A DNA stretch of 64,000 nt from Nocardia mexicana NBRC 108244 (GTDB lineage: Bacteria; Actinomycetota; Actinomycetes; Mycobacteriales; Mycobacteriaceae): contig NZ_BDBV01000007.1 in the NCBI RefSeq assembly GCF_001613165.1, forward strand, positions 37,975-101,974. The letters run 5' to 3'. Shown here piece by piece: positions 10,661 to 20,183 of this stretch. Position numbers and translations under genes: made by a program. The notes under the pieces were generated by a model. That model had not been told where the DNA came from. It searched no databases and was given only the letters and a program-made list of their open reading frames with translations. The number at the start of each line of letters is the position of its first letter. The stretch's first letter is position 1.

Positions 10661-12889
10661 ATGACCGATCCCACCGCGTATGTGAATCCCTTCGTCGGAA
10701 CTCAGGACGGCGGCCCCGACTACGGTCACGGTGGTGGCGCGGGCATGACCTTCCCCGGCGCCGTCGCACCGTTCGGAATGCTGCAATGGAGTCCCGATAC
10801 CGTGCGCACGGCGGGCGGCGGCTACAAGTACGAGGACAACCGGCTATACGGATTCTCGCTGACCCATATCTCCGGCCCGGGATGCACTGGTGCACAGGAT
10901 ATTCCGATCCTGCCGATCTCCGGCGTCATCGGTTCCTCGCCCGCCGAGTCCAGCTATCACCAGACCTTCGACCATCGCGCCGAAGCGGCCGAGCCGGGGT
11001 ACTACCGTGTCACCACCGACACCGGCGTGACGACCGAGCTGACCGCCTCGACGCGGTCGGGTTCGGCCCGATTCAGCTTTCCGCCAGGCAAACCCGGCAC
11101 GGTACTCATCGACCTCACCGGCTCGGTGAACGGTGTCGACGACGCCGAGGCGACCATCGACGGCAATACGGTCTCGGGCTGGGCCCACACCGGTGGATTC
11201 TGTGCCGCACCGAGCCGCTATCGGGTGTACTTCCACGTCGTCTTCGACCGCCCGGTCACCGGATCCGGTGTGTGGCAGGACAACACCGTGCGCCAGGACA
11301 CCATGGTGCGCGGCTCGGCACCGACCCGCCGCACCGACTCCGGCGAGCTGGCGGTGCACGGCAAGGGCTGCGGCGTGTATCTGCAGTTCGACGCGGATCG
11401 GCCGGTCCACATGCAGGTGGGACTGTCGTACGTGAGCGTCGAAGGCGCCCGGAGGAACCTCGAAACCGAGATCGGCACAACGGATCTGGAGACCCTCCGG
11501 GCGGCCACCCGGAACCGGTGGCGGCAACAACTCGAGCGGATCCGCATCGGCGAAGGCGATCCGGAACGGCTGCGCATCTTCTACACCGCGCTGTATCACT
11601 GTCTGCTGCAGCCGTATGTCTTCGAGGACGCCGACGGGTCCTACACCGGATTCGACGGGCAGGTGCACCGGGTCCGGCCGGGCCGCCACCACTACGCCAC
11701 CTTCTCCGGCTGGGACACCTACCGCGGCGAGGCCCAGCTGCTGGCGCTGCTCGTCCCCGACGTGGCCGCCGATATCGCCCAGTCGATGGCCGACGATGCG
11801 CGGGCGCTCGGCGACGTGTGGGACCGCTGGTCGCATCAGAACACGATCACCGGCGTCATGAACGGCGACCCGTACCACTCGATCATCGCCAGTACCTACG
11901 CGTTCGGGGCACGCGATTTCGACGCCGCCGGGGCCCTGGAATCGATGCGCGCGGGCGCCGATCGCATCGGCGAGAAGTCCGGCTACACCGAACGGCCCGG
12001 CAACGAGGAGTACCTGCGCCTCGGCTACGTGCCCGGAAAGGTGTCCGACACCCTCGAATACTGCCTCGCCGACTTCGGCATCGCGCAGCTGGCCGAGCGG
12101 CTCGGTGACGCCGAGACACACCGGCGGTTCATGCACCGGGCGCACGGCTGGCAACGGCTGTTCAACCCGCGCACCGGCTGGATCCAACCGCGCAACGCCG
12201 ACGGCTCGTTTCCCGAGCCGTTCGATCCCGCCGCCACCGACGGTTACGTGGAAGGCAATGGCGCGCAATACCATTGGATGGTCTTCCCGGATGTCGGCGG
12301 CCTGGTCGAGCTGATGGGCGGCCGCGACCGGACGACCGCGCGGCTCGACGACTTCTTCACCGAGCTCAACGCCGGCGCGCACCGCCCACACGCCTACCTC
12401 GGCAACGAGCCGTCCCTGCAGACCCCCTGGCTCTACGCCTGGGCCGGGCGGCCCGACCGCACCCAGGACGTCGTGCACCGGGTGCGCACCGAGCTGTACC
12501 GTCCCACTCCCGACGGCCTCAGCGGCAACGACGACCTCGGCGCGCTGTCGGCGTGGTACGTCTGGTCCGCGCTCGGCTTCTACCCGGTGATTCCCGGACG
12601 CGCGGAACTGTTCGTGAACCAGCCCGCGTTCCCGGAGATCGAGGTGACCCGCTCCTCCGGGCAGCAGATCACCGTCTCCGCGCCGGGGGTGTGCGACTCG
12701 CTGCGCCATATCCGCTCCCTGAGCGTCGACGGAACGGCCACCACCAGGGCCTGGTTGCCGGAATCGTTCGCTCGCGACGGCGGGCACCTCGATTTCGGCA
12801 TGGGACCGACGGGCGATCTCGCCTACGGCACAGCCGAATCCGACGCACCGCCCTCCTTCGACACCGGGCGGCTGCCGACGAACGACTGA
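10661..12889 (+). CDS. GH92 family glycosyl hydrolase (alpha-mannosidase-like)
   Basis: A 742-residue GH92 protein. GH92 enzymes are calcium-dependent exo-alpha-mannosidases, mostly alpha-1,2. Signatures include NPFVGTQDGGPDYGHGGG and FPGAVAPFGMLQWSPDT near the N-terminus, a FSGWDTYRGEAQL segment, and GLSGNDDLGALSAWYVWSAL near the C-terminus. The ATG at 10661 was taken over the longer frame because MTDPTAYVNPFVGT is the usual beginning. No signal peptide or lipobox is present, odd for a family that is normally exported; it may act on internal mannosides such as lipomannan fragments. The neighbouring HPYLY-type motif reads QTPWLY. Confidence 0.94.
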   Translation: MTDPTAYVNPFVGTQDGGPDYGHGGGAGMTFPGAVAPFGMLQWSPDTVRTAGGGYKYEDNRLYGFSLTHISGPGCTGAQDIPILPISGVIGSSPAESSYHQTFDHRAEAAEPGYYRVTTDTGVTTELTASTRSGSARFSFPPGKPGTVLIDLTGSVNGVDDAEATIDGNTVSGWAHTGGFCAAPSRYRVYFHVVFDRPVTGSGVWQDNTVRQDTMVRGSAPTRRTDSGELAVHGKGCGVYLQFDADRPVHMQVGLSYVSVEGARRNLETEIGTTDLETLRAATRNRWRQQLERIRIGEGDPERLRIFYTALYHCLLQPYVFEDADGSYTGFDGQVHRVRPGRHHYATFSGWDTYRGEAQLLALLVPDVAADIAQSMADDARALGDVWDRWSHQNTITGVMNGDPYHSIIASTYAFGARDFDAAGALESMRAGADRIGEKSGYTERPGNEEYLRLGYVPGKVSDTLEYCLADFGIAQLAERLGDAETHRRFMHRAHGWQRLFNPRTGWIQPRNADGSFPEPFDPAATDGYVEGNGAQYHWMVFPDVGGLVELMGGRDRTTARLDDFFTELNAGAHRPHAYLGNEPSLQTPWLYAWAGRPDRTQDVVHRVRTELYRPTPDGLSGNDDLGALSAWYVWSALGFYPVIPGRAELFVNQPAFPEIEVTRSSGQQITVSAPGVCDSLRHIRSLSVDGTATTRAWLPESFARDGGHLDFGMGPTGDLAYGTAESDAPPSFDTGRLPTND

Positions 12890-12947
12890 GGTCGCACCGT
12901 CCGCTACGACCGGCCCGATGTCGCGGCGCACCGGACCGGACGGCAGG

Positions 12948-14204
12948 ATGACACGGGTGTTGCGCAGTTTTCAGGTGACGAACCACAGATCGCTGGCCGA
13001 GACGCAGGAACTGCGGCTGGTCGGCAGCCGGGCCGGCGCGCTGCCCGCGCCCGTGACCGCGGTGCACGGCACGGCCGCCACCGGCAAGTCCAGCCTCGTC
13101 GACGCGCTGGGTCATATGCGCGACGCGGTGCTGAACTCCGTCACCGGGTGGGATCCCTATGCGGGGCCGGTGCGCGCCCCGCATCTCGGATTCGCCGATC
13201 GCCCTTCCGAATTCGTCGCCACCTTCGTCGCCGAGGGGGTGCCGTACACCTACGGCTTCCGGCTCGACAACGCCGACGTCACCGCCGAATGGCTGCACAG
13301 CCACCCGCGCAACCGCAAGCGCATCGTGTTCGAGCGCGAGGGCGACCACGTCCGCATCGGCCCGATGTTCGAACCGGTCCGCTACGGCATCGGGGCGCTG
13401 GTGCCGCTGGTGCGCCCGAATGCGTTGCTGCTCAGCCTGACCGGGCAGATGTACGCCGAGGCCCTGGTCCCGGCCTACCGCTGGTTCTCCGCGCAGCTGG
13501 ATGTGCAACGCGGGCAAGCGGATCCGCAGAGCATCGCGCATCGACTGGGCAGCCACATCTCCCGGTCCGCCGACAACGCCGCACGCCTGCTCACGCTGCT
13601 GCGCTCGGCCGATCTGGGCATCGAGGATCTGCTGATCGCGGAGAACGATCCGATGTACGCCGACTACCTGCGCGACCTGGACGGCGATATCGCCGGGGCG
13701 GCAACCGAACTCGACGCCTGCATCGCCTCGCCCGCGCGCGCCGAACAGCTGCAGCACACCCACGGCCTCACCCCGGTCGCGCTGGAACGCGAGCTGAGCA
13801 ACCTGCGTGCCGCCCGCGACACCCTGTACTCGCGCATGGTGGCTCGCCGGGGTGTCGGCCTCGGCCTGGTGCACGAGGGCATCACCGCCGCCTTCGACAT
13901 CGCCGACGAGTCCACCGCGACGCTGGCGCTGCTGCGATTGCTGCCGCCGATGCTGGACGCGCTCGACACCGGCCGGGTGCTGGCCGTCGACGATATCGAC
14001 ACCCACCTCACCGGCGACGCGACCGACCGGCTGATCCAGCTGTTCCAGAATCCGGAAACCAACTCCCGGGGCGCCCAGCTGATCTTCACCACCCGCAACC
14101 GCACCCTGGTGGACCGCGGCAACGGCCGCTCCCAACACCGCCGCACCACCGTCTGGCAACTGCGCCGCACCCCCGAGGGCACCACCGAACTCACCGCCCA
14201 CTGA
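12948..14204 (+). CDS. OLD-like AAA ATPase (AAA_15/AAA_21, COG1106 type)
   Basis: A 418-residue ATPase of the RecF/OLD/ABC type. It opens with the family's LRSFQVTNHRSLAETQEL strand. Walker A is HGTAATGKSSLVDALG, an ABC-like signature helix follows near DESTATLALLRLLPPML, and Walker B is VLAVDDIDTHL. Proteins of this group are nucleic-acid-linked ATPases, often parts of defence or toxin systems with a nuclease partner. No TOPRIM, RloC-type nuclease or HEPN gene adjoins, so the role is open. A second ATG at 12918 is possible. The gene follows GH92 after 58 bp on the same strand. Confidence 0.85.
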   Translation: MTRVLRSFQVTNHRSLAETQELRLVGSRAGALPAPVTAVHGTAATGKSSLVDALGHMRDAVLNSVTGWDPYAGPVRAPHLGFADRPSEFVATFVAEGVPYTYGFRLDNADVTAEWLHSHPRNRKRIVFEREGDHVRIGPMFEPVRYGIGALVPLVRPNALLLSLTGQMYAEALVPAYRWFSAQLDVQRGQADPQSIAHRLGSHISRSADNAARLLTLLRSADLGIEDLLIAENDPMYADYLRDLDGDIAGAATELDACIASPARAEQLQHTHGLTPVALERELSNLRAARDTLYSRMVARRGVGLGLVHEGITAAFDIADESTATLALLRLLPPMLDALDTGRVLAVDDIDTHLTGDATDRLIQLFQNPETNSRGAQLIFTTRNRTLVDRGNGRSQHRRTTVWQLRRTPEGTTELTAH

Positions 14205-14249
14205 GCGCGGCCGGCAGGTGTGCCGATGCCCGGCGCATAGCATGGGGGC

Positions 14250-14615
14250 ATGCTGGAGATCGCGTTCCTGGTCATGGTCGTCGTGGTGCTGGTGGTGCTG
14301 GTCACGTCCTTTCGGCGCGGGCGGGGGAAGGCGGGATCGGCGCCGGGCCGCGGCTGGAACCGGCCGGAGCCCGAGACCGGAACCCTGCACGTCACCGGGG
14401 TGAGCCCGCGACCGGCCGCGCAGGGCAGCCAGTACGTCACCATCACCGGCACCCTCTCCGGTCCGTCGGTAGCCGGAGAGAGCGTCTACGGCCGCTTCGC
14501 CTGGGATGTCAACCAGTGGCCCTCCCCCGGCGATCAGATCCCGGTCGTGTACCCGCCGGGAAAGCCGCAGCACTGGCAACTCGGTCACCCGGGCGCCCGC
14601 CCGCCATTCGGCTGA
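14250..14615 (+). CDS. Small membrane-anchored hypothetical protein
   Basis: A 121-residue protein with one N-terminal transmembrane helix (about residues 3-20, IAFLVMVVVVLVVLV) followed by basic residues, then a soluble beta-rich part with GTLHVTGVSPRP and SQYVTITGTLSGPSVAGES. The topology suggests a membrane anchor with the C-terminal domain in the cytoplasm by the positive-inside rule. I recognise no named family. It lies 45 bp after the AAA ATPase on the same strand, so co-transcription is possible, and ends 76 bp before the converging MetE-like gene. Confidence 0.75.
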   Translation: MLEIAFLVMVVVVLVVLVTSFRRGRGKAGSAPGRGWNRPEPETGTLHVTGVSPRPAAQGSQYVTITGTLSGPSVAGESVYGRFAWDVNQWPSPGDQIPVVYPPGKPQHWQLGHPGARPPFG

Positions 14616-14648
14616 CCGCCGCGACAACCTTCCCGCCCCATATCGGGG

Positions 14649-14673
14649 ATTCCGGCCGAAAGCACGCCGGAAA
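14649..14673. repeat. REP-like hairpin between convergent genes
   Basis: TTCCGGC (14650-14656) pairs with GCCGGAA (14666-14672) over CGAAAGCAC, the reverse-oriented loop of the family. It lies 19 bp beyond the MetE-like stop and 33 bp beyond the small membrane gene, so it could end both transcripts. Confidence 0.7.
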
Positions 14674-14691
14674 TGCGGGATTGGTTACCTC

Positions 14692-15732
14692 CTACTCGAA
14701 GGTGATCGACTCCGGTTCGTCGGCGAAGACACGAGCGGTTTCGGCGGCCAGTTCGAGGGCGCGGCGGGACCAGGGTGCGGAGGCACCGGCCAGCCCGCAG
14801 GCGGGGGTGACGATCACCCGATCGGCGAGCAGGCGGCGCGGGAAGCCGAGGCGGTCCAGCAGCCGCACACCGGGCTCGGCGACATCGCGCCAGGTGACGC
14901 GCCCGCCGGGAGCGACGGTCGGCACCAGCCCGAGCGCCAGGTACTTCCCCGAATCCAGCAGTTCACCGATATTGTCGAGATCGCCCGTGCCGATCGCGGC
15001 GATATCGAATCCGACTGCGGCGGCGGAACTTCCGCGTAGCAGGCCCAGCGCGGGCGGTTCGGCGCAGGTGTGCACCAGCACGGACGCATCCAGCGCGGTC
15101 ACCACGGAATCGAGCACGGCCAGCGCCTCGGGCTCCGGCATCGCGCGCACCGTGTGCATCGTGCTCGGCCCACGAATGGACCCGTCGAGAACGGCGGTCA
15201 GCGACGGTTCGTCCAGCTGCACCACGACATTCGCACCGAGCCGCTTACCGACCTCGGCGATATGCTGCGCTAGGCCCTCCGCGAGGGATTCCGAAAGATC
15301 GCGCACCGCACCGGAATCGGTGAGAACGCGATGTCCGCCGACGAGCTCGACCTGCGCCGCCAGCGTCAGCGGCCCCGCGACCTGCACCTTCACCGCGTGG
15401 TTACGCCCGGCCAAACCGGCTGTCTCCCAGGCCTCTTCGAGCGCATCGAGGTCGATTCGCAGCAGATCGAAGGCGCGCCGCGAGACCGTACCGGGCCGCG
15501 GCGCCATCCGATAGCCCCGCGGCGTCGTGTCGAACTGCATGTCCACCAGCAGTCCCGACATCCGCCCGATCATGTCCGAACCCGTACCGCGCCCGGGCAA
15601 TTCGACCAGATGCGGCAGCTCACCCAGCTCGCCGACGATGGTCGCCGCCGCCTCGCGCGGATCGGTGCCCGGCCAGGAGCCGACGCCGGTGGCGATACCG
15701 CCGCGCAGCACTACGTCCTTACCCGACGTCAT
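14692..15732 (-). CDS. MetE C-terminal domain-like protein (Rv3015c-like)
   Basis: A 346-residue protein resembling the C-terminal barrel of cobalamin-independent methionine synthase. The zinc-site motifs are recognisable: VQLDEPSL, VHTCAEPP (His and Cys) and TPACGLAG (Cys). The N-terminal half of true MetE is missing. Short archaeal-type MetE proteins use other methyl donors, so a methyltransferase role is possible but unproven. The ATG at 15732 places ATGVGSWPGTDPREAA near the N-terminus as in the mycobacterial homologue Rv3015c, next to ligA there also. It is monocistronic here, 235 bp from mnmA. Confidence 0.88.
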   Translation of the reverse strand: MTSGKDVVLRGGIATGVGSWPGTDPREAAATIVGELGELPHLVELPGRGTGSDMIGRMSGLLVDMQFDTTPRGYRMAPRPGTVSRRAFDLLRIDLDALEEAWETAGLAGRNHAVKVQVAGPLTLAAQVELVGGHRVLTDSGAVRDLSESLAEGLAQHIAEVGKRLGANVVVQLDEPSLTAVLDGSIRGPSTMHTVRAMPEPEALAVLDSVVTALDASVLVHTCAEPPALGLLRGSSAAAVGFDIAAIGTGDLDNIGELLDSGKYLALGLVPTVAPGGRVTWRDVAEPGVRLLDRLGFPRRLLADRVIVTPACGLAGASAPWSRRALELAAETARVFADEPESITFE

Positions 15733-15967
15733 CGTGCACCATCCATCTCGTTCGGCCACGCCGTTCCTCGCACGCGACTGCGCGGCCATTTCGGAAGTCC
15801 CGTGCGCGATCCGGGTCCGGATCACCGTCCGGACGACAGACCTCGACGTCCTTGGCGCACGGGTGCGACATCCACAGCCTACGACGCGTCATGGATTGAT
15901 CACGACCCACCCGAGACGCCGTCGGGGGGACTCGTCGCTCCGCCGCGGACGCTACGGAGACCGCGGC

Positions 15968-17089
15968 TCACCCGGCCACGTCCGGGACGGACCCGGCCGG
16001 TATCCCCGCCCGCTCGCGCCCGGTGTCGCTGATCGTCCCGCTGCCGATCACCTCGTCGCCCGCCGTGTCCGGCCGATACAGCACCACCGCCTGACCACGG
16101 GCGACGCCGGTCAGCGGCTCGCGCAGGTGCACCTCGAGACCGCCGTCCACCGCCTCGGCGACCGCCGGGGCGGTGCCGCCGTGGGCACGCACCTGAGCCA
16201 CGCATTCGATCGGCCCCGACGGCGCGGCCCCGGAGGTCCAGACGGCCCGCTCCGCGCGCACCGTCCACACCTCCAGATCCTCGGCGGCGCCCACGTGAAC
16301 GGTGCCGGAATCGGGATCGATCTCGGTGACGTAGCGGGGACGGCCGTCGGGTGCGGGGCCCGGCAGGCCCAGCCCCTTGCGCTGGCCGATCGTGAATCCG
16401 TGCACGCCTTCGTGATCGCCGAGCTTGTGCCCGTCGGAATCGACGATGGCGCCCGGCCGGATACCGATCTTCGCGCCGAGGAATGCGCGGGTATCGCCGG
16501 AGGGAATGAAGCAGATGTCGTGCGAGTCGGGCTTGTTCGCGACCGACAGGCCGCGCTCGGCGGCCTCCTCGCGGATCCGCGGCTTCGGGGTGTCGCCCAC
16601 CGGGAACATCGCCCGCGTCAGCTGCTCGGCGGTCAGCACGGCCAGCACGTAGGACTGGTCCTTGTCGGCGTCGACCGCGCGGCGCAGCACGCCGTCGTCC
16701 AGCCGCGCGTAGTGGCCGGTGACCACGGCGTCGAAGCCGAGCGCCACCGCGCGGTCGGCGAGGGCGGAGAACTTGATCTTCTCGTTGCAGCGCAGGCACG
16801 GATTCGGCGTCTCGCCGGCCGCGTAGGCGGCGACGAAATCGTCGATCACGTCCTCCTTGAAGCGGTCGGCGAAATCCCAGACGTAGAACGGGATTCCGAG
16901 CACATCCGCGGCGCGGCGGGCGTCACCGGCGTCCTCCTTGGAGCAGCAGCCCCGCGCCCCGGTGCGCAGCGTCCCGGGGTTCGCCGACAGCGCCAGATGC
17001 ACCCCGACCACCTCGTGGCCGGCGTCCACCGCGCGGGCGGCCGCCACGGCGGAATCCACGCCGCCGCTCATCGCAGCGAGCACTCTCAT
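15968..17089 (-). CDS. mnmA: tRNA 2-thiouridylase
   Basis: MnmA places sulfur on uridine 34 of Lys, Glu and Gln tRNAs in the cytoplasm. The 373-residue protein has the ATP pyrophosphatase loop MSGGVDSAV at the N-terminus, catalytic cysteines in [13 protein letters not shown] (Cys101) and DICFIPSGD (Cys193), and the conserved THGY-like VVTGHYARL. The ATG at 17089 overlaps the stop of iscS as ATGA, so both are made together; the cysteine desulfurase supplies the sulfur. A longer frame reaching 17305 runs over iscS and was rejected. Same order as mycobacterial Rv3024c-Rv3025c. Confidence 0.97.
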   Translation of the reverse strand: MRVLAAMSGGVDSAVAAARAVDAGHEVVGVHLALSANPGTLRTGARGCCSKEDAGDARRAADVLGIPFYVWDFADRFKEDVIDDFVAAYAAGETPNPCLRCNEKIKFSALADRAVALGFDAVVTGHYARLDDGVLRRAVDADKDQSYVLAVLTAEQLTRAMFPVGDTPKPRIREEAAERGLSVANKPDSHDICFIPSGDTRAFLGAKIGIRPGAIVDSDGHKLGDHEGVHGFTIGQRKGLGLPGPAPDGRPRYVTEIDPDSGTVHVGAAEDLEVWTVRAERAVWTSGAAPSGPIECVAQVRAHGGTAPAVAEAVDGGLEVHLREPLTGVARGQAVVLYRPDTAGDEVIGSGTISDTGRERAGIPAGSVPDVAG

Positions 17090-18315
17090 CGCGTACCTCC
17101 TTTCGCACCGGCCAGCCCGGCCGCCTTGGCGCGCTCCACCACCGGCGGCAGCGCCTCCAGCAGTCGTTCTATGTCGTATCCGGTTGTGGTGTGCCCCAAC
17201 GAGAACCGCAGCGAACCGCGGGCCTGCCGGGCCTCGACGCCCATCGCCAGCAGGACGTGGCTGGGCGCGGCGACCCCCGCGTTGCAGGCCGACCCCGTGG
17301 AGCATTCGATCCCCGCGGCGTCCAGCAGCATCAGCAGCGAATCACCCTCGCAGCCGGGGAAGGTGAAGTGCGCATTGCCGGGCAGGCGCCGCCCGTCGGC
17401 CGGGCCGTTGAGGACCGCGTCCGGGACCGCGTCGTGCACACCGACGATCAGGTCGTCCCGGAGTCGGCTCAATTCGGCTGTGCGCCTGGGCAACCCGGTC
17501 ACCGTCTCGCGCAGAGCGGCCGCCAGCCCCAGCGCCGCGGGCACATCCGAGGTACCCGACCGCAGATCGCGCTCGTGACCGCCGCCGTGCACCAGCGGAA
17601 CACACGACACCTGCCGTCCCAGCAGCAGCACGCCGACGCCGTGCGGACCGCCGACCTTGTGCCCGGCGAAACTGGCCGCCGACAGCCCCGAGGCGCCGAA
17701 GTCGATGGGCAGCTGTGCCCCGGCCTGCACCGCGTCGCTGTGCATCGGGACGTCGAATTCCTGTGCCACGGCGGCCAATTCGCCGATCGGCTCGATGGTG
17801 CCGACCTCGTTGTTGGCCCACATGACGGTCACCAGCGCGGTGTCGCCGGCATGTTCGGCCAGCGCCGCGCGCAGCGTGCGCGGCGACACCGTGCCCGCCG
17901 CGTCGACGTCGAGCAACGTCACCTGCGCACCCTCGTGCTGTTCCAGCCACTCCACGGCGTCGAGCACCGCATGGTGCTCGACCGCGCTCACCAGAATCCT
18001 GGTCCGCCGCGGATCGGCGGCCCGGCGCGCCCAGTAGATCCCCTTGACGGCGAGATTGTCGCTTTCGGTGCCACCGGAGGTGAAGATGACCTCCGACGGC
18101 CGCGCCCCCAGATCGGCGGCGATCGACTCGCGCGCCTCCTCCAGCATGCGCCGCGCCGCGCGCCCCGAGCCGTGCAGCGACGACGCGTTCCCCGCCGTGC
18201 GCAGCGCAGCCGTCATCGCCTCGATCGCGGCCGGGAACATGGGTGTCGTCGCCGCGTGATCGAGGTAGACAGTCTGGGGCACCGCACCGACCGGACCCGG
18301 GATAGCCGACTTCAT
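17086..18315 (-). CDS. iscS: Cysteine desulfurase (IscS/NifS class)
   Basis: A 409-residue PLP enzyme that takes sulfur from cysteine as a persulfide. The PLP lysine is Lys220 in [12 protein letters not shown]. The catalytic cysteine is Cys344 in [24 protein letters not shown] opens the fold, and [11 protein letters not shown] is the usual class-V aminotransferase motif. It overlaps mnmA by four bases, which ties it to tRNA thiolation; iron-sulfur work is also likely in this phylum. The start used gives an extra 13 or so residues before VPQTVYLDH, so a start at the GTG there cannot be excluded. Confidence 0.95.
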   Translation of the reverse strand: MKSAIPGPVGAVPQTVYLDHAATTPMFPAAIEAMTAALRTAGNASSLHGSGRAARRMLEEARESIAADLGARPSEVIFTSGGTESDNLAVKGIYWARRAADPRRTRILVSAVEHHAVLDAVEWLEQHEGAQVTLLDVDAAGTVSPRTLRAALAEHAGDTALVTVMWANNEVGTIEPIGELAAVAQEFDVPMHSDAVQAGAQLPIDFGASGLSAASFAGHKVGGPHGVGVLLLGRQVSCVPLVHGGGHERDLRSGTSDVPAALGLAAALRETVTGLPRRTAELSRLRDDLIVGVHDAVPDAVLNGPADGRRLPGNAHFTFPGCEGDSLLMLLDAAGIECSTGSACNAGVAAPSHVLLAMGVEARQARGSLRFSLGHTTTGYDIERLLEALPPVVERAKAAGLAGAKGGTR

Positions 18316-18457
18316 GACCGATAAAGCCTATCCCACCGTTGACCTGCACATCTTGGGGGTATCCCTCCGCACTCTCCGATTTCCCACGAACTCACCCACG
18401 ATCGGCAACCCACCGACCACCGTCCCGTATTCCCGGTCGGGCACCAACCGCGCCCCG

Positions 18458-19297
18458 CTACCCCGTGAGCGATTGGGTGCCGAGGACGGTGAGGAGGGCG
18501 AGGCGTTCGGCGTCCTCGGTGCCGGGTTCGGCGGTGTCGATCATGATGCGGAGATCGCTGCCCGCGACCGTGAACAGGTCGCAGTCCAGCGTTATCGGGC
18601 CGACGCGCGGATGCTCGATCGTCTTGCGGGCAGGCTCGCGGCCGCCGACGGCGCCGGACTCCCACAGTTCGGCGAAGCGGGCGCTGTGGCCGCGCAGGTC
18701 CGCGATCAGCTTCCGCAGCTGCCGGTCGGCCGGATAGCGGGCGGCCGCGGTGCGCATATCGGACACCAGTGCCGTCTCGAGTTCGCGCAGGTCCTCCGGC
18801 GTGCGGCGGGCCGGACCGCCCGGGCCGACGAACTGCCGCCACACCCGATTGCGTTCGTAGCCGCGCCATCCGGTGTGGTCGCCGACCAGGGCCGCGCACA
18901 TCGAGTTGGCCAGCAGCAGCGTCCAGGCGGCGTCGTAGACCGCGACGGGCGCGCCGGACAGCCGGTCCAGCACGCGGTGGACGCTCGGGGGGATATAGGT
19001 GGGCACGGTCTCCGGTTCCGGCGGGGCCAGCATCGCGAGCCGGAACAGATGCGTGCGGGCCTCCGCCGACAACCGCAGTGCCCGGGCGAGCGCCTCGACG
19101 ACCTGGGCCGAGGGGTGGACGGCGCGGCCCTGCTCGAGCCTGGTGACGTAGTCGACGGAAATGCCGGTCAGCAGCGCCAGCTCTTCGCGGCGCAGTCCGG
19201 GAGCGCGCCGCGGACCACCGACGGGCAGCCCGGCGTCCTGCGGCGAGACCTGGTCGCGCCAGCGGCGGATCGCCTTGCCGAATTCCGTTGTCGCCAT
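18458..19297 (-). CDS. MmyB-like helix-turn-helix transcriptional regulator
   Basis: A 279-residue XRE-type regulator. The helix-turn-helix spans about residues 28-75 (APGLRREELALLTGISVDYVTRLEQGR). The C-terminal MmyB-like ligand domain contains APVAVYDAAWTLLLAN and FTVAGSDLRIMIDTAEPGT. Related Streptomyces proteins bind fatty acids and control an adjacent dehydrogenase gene, and here an SDR gene is divergent, which fits. The ATG at 19297 gives the usual N-terminus MATTEFGKAIRRWRD; the longer frame lies over the SDR gene. GRRAPGLRREELA is a hallmark of this group. Confidence 0.93.
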   Translation of the reverse strand: MATTEFGKAIRRWRDQVSPQDAGLPVGGPRRAPGLRREELALLTGISVDYVTRLEQGRAVHPSAQVVEALARALRLSAEARTHLFRLAMLAPPEPETVPTYIPPSVHRVLDRLSGAPVAVYDAAWTLLLANSMCAALVGDHTGWRGYERNRVWRQFVGPGGPARRTPEDLRELETALVSDMRTAAARYPADRQLRKLIADLRGHSARFAELWESGAVGGREPARKTIEHPRVGPITLDCDLFTVAGSDLRIMIDTAEPGTEDAERLALLTVLGTQSLTG

Positions 19298-19323
19298 GAC
19301 CTCAGTGTGCCCGGCGGTAAATC

Positions 19324-19347
19324 GGGCTGCCTGGTATCGGCAGTCCC
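19324..19347. promoter_or_regulatory. Candidate operator between MmyB-like regulator and SDR
   Basis: CTGCC (19327-19331) and GGCAG (19339-19343) form an inverted repeat, and flanking GGG and CCC extend it with one mismatch. The 101-bp gap between the two divergent genes must carry both promoters. Regulators of this group commonly repress a divergent SDR gene, so this is the natural candidate site, but the repeat is short. Confidence 0.35.
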
Positions 19348-19398
19348 ATGAAGAGCAGACGACTGGTTGGCCGTCCGGGCCGCGGCGAATCTGAGGCC

Positions 19399-20115
19399 AT
19401 GACAACAACACTGATCACAGGCGCGAACAAGGGACTGGGCTTCGAGACCGCCCGCCGGCTCGTCGCGGCGGGGCACACCGTGTACGTGGGCAGTCGTGAC
19501 GCGGACAACGGCCGCCGGGCCGCCGAGCAGCTCGGTGCCCGGACGGTGGTCATCGATGTCACCGACGATGCGTCGGTCGAGGCGGCGGTGCGGACCATCG
19601 AGGCCGGCGGCGGGCTGGACGTCCTGATCAACAACGCCGGAATCTCCGGCGCCGAGGCACGCGCCGACGACCGGGACTCGTTCGGCGCCGCCGCGCTGAC
19701 CGTCGAGATGATGCGGCCGCTGTTCGAGACCAACGTCTTCGGCCTGGTGCGAGTCACCCGCGCCTTCCTGCCGCTACTGCAGCGATCCACCGCACCGGTC
19801 GTGGTCAACGTCAGCAGCGGAACGGCCTCCCTGACCCGCGCCACCACCCCGGGCGCCCCCGCCTACGACTACCCCGGCGTCGCCTATCCGGCATCGAAGG
19901 TCGCGGTCAACCTGATCACCGTGAAGTACGCCAAGGCATTCCCGTCCCTCCGGATCAACGCCGTGGAACCCGGCTACACCGCCACGGACCTCAACGGTTT
20001 CGCGGGCACCCAAACGGTGGAGCAGGGCGCCGAGATCATCGTCCGCATGGCCCGGATCACCCCCGACGGCCCCACCGGCGGTTACTTCGACACCACCGGT
20101 CCCCTCCCCTGGTAA
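19399..20115 (+). CDS. SDR family NAD(P)-dependent oxidoreductase
   Basis: A 238-residue short-chain dehydrogenase. The cofactor loop is TLITGANKGLGFETARRL. DVLINNAGIS is the NNAG motif, and the catalytic Ser, Tyr and Lys lie in VNVSSGTAS and AYPASKVAV. An Arg-rich strand after the loop (GSRD) suggests NADP(H). The ATG at 19399 removes a 17-residue extension that lies in the promoter region. It is divergent from the MmyB-like regulator, which probably controls it. Substrate unknown; no other pathway genes adjoin. Confidence 0.94.
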   Translation: MTTTLITGANKGLGFETARRLVAAGHTVYVGSRDADNGRRAAEQLGARTVVIDVTDDASVEAAVRTIEAGGGLDVLINNAGISGAEARADDRDSFGAAALTVEMMRPLFETNVFGLVRVTRAFLPLLQRSTAPVVVNVSSGTASLTRATTPGAPAYDYPGVAYPASKVAVNLITVKYAKAFPSLRINAVEPGYTATDLNGFAGTQTVEQGAEIIVRMARITPDGPTGGYFDTTGPLPW

Positions 20116-20183
20116 GCAGCGGCAAGACGAGCAGTGTGCAGTGCGGTTTTCACGCCGAACAGGACATGTGAGAGAAGTCCACT

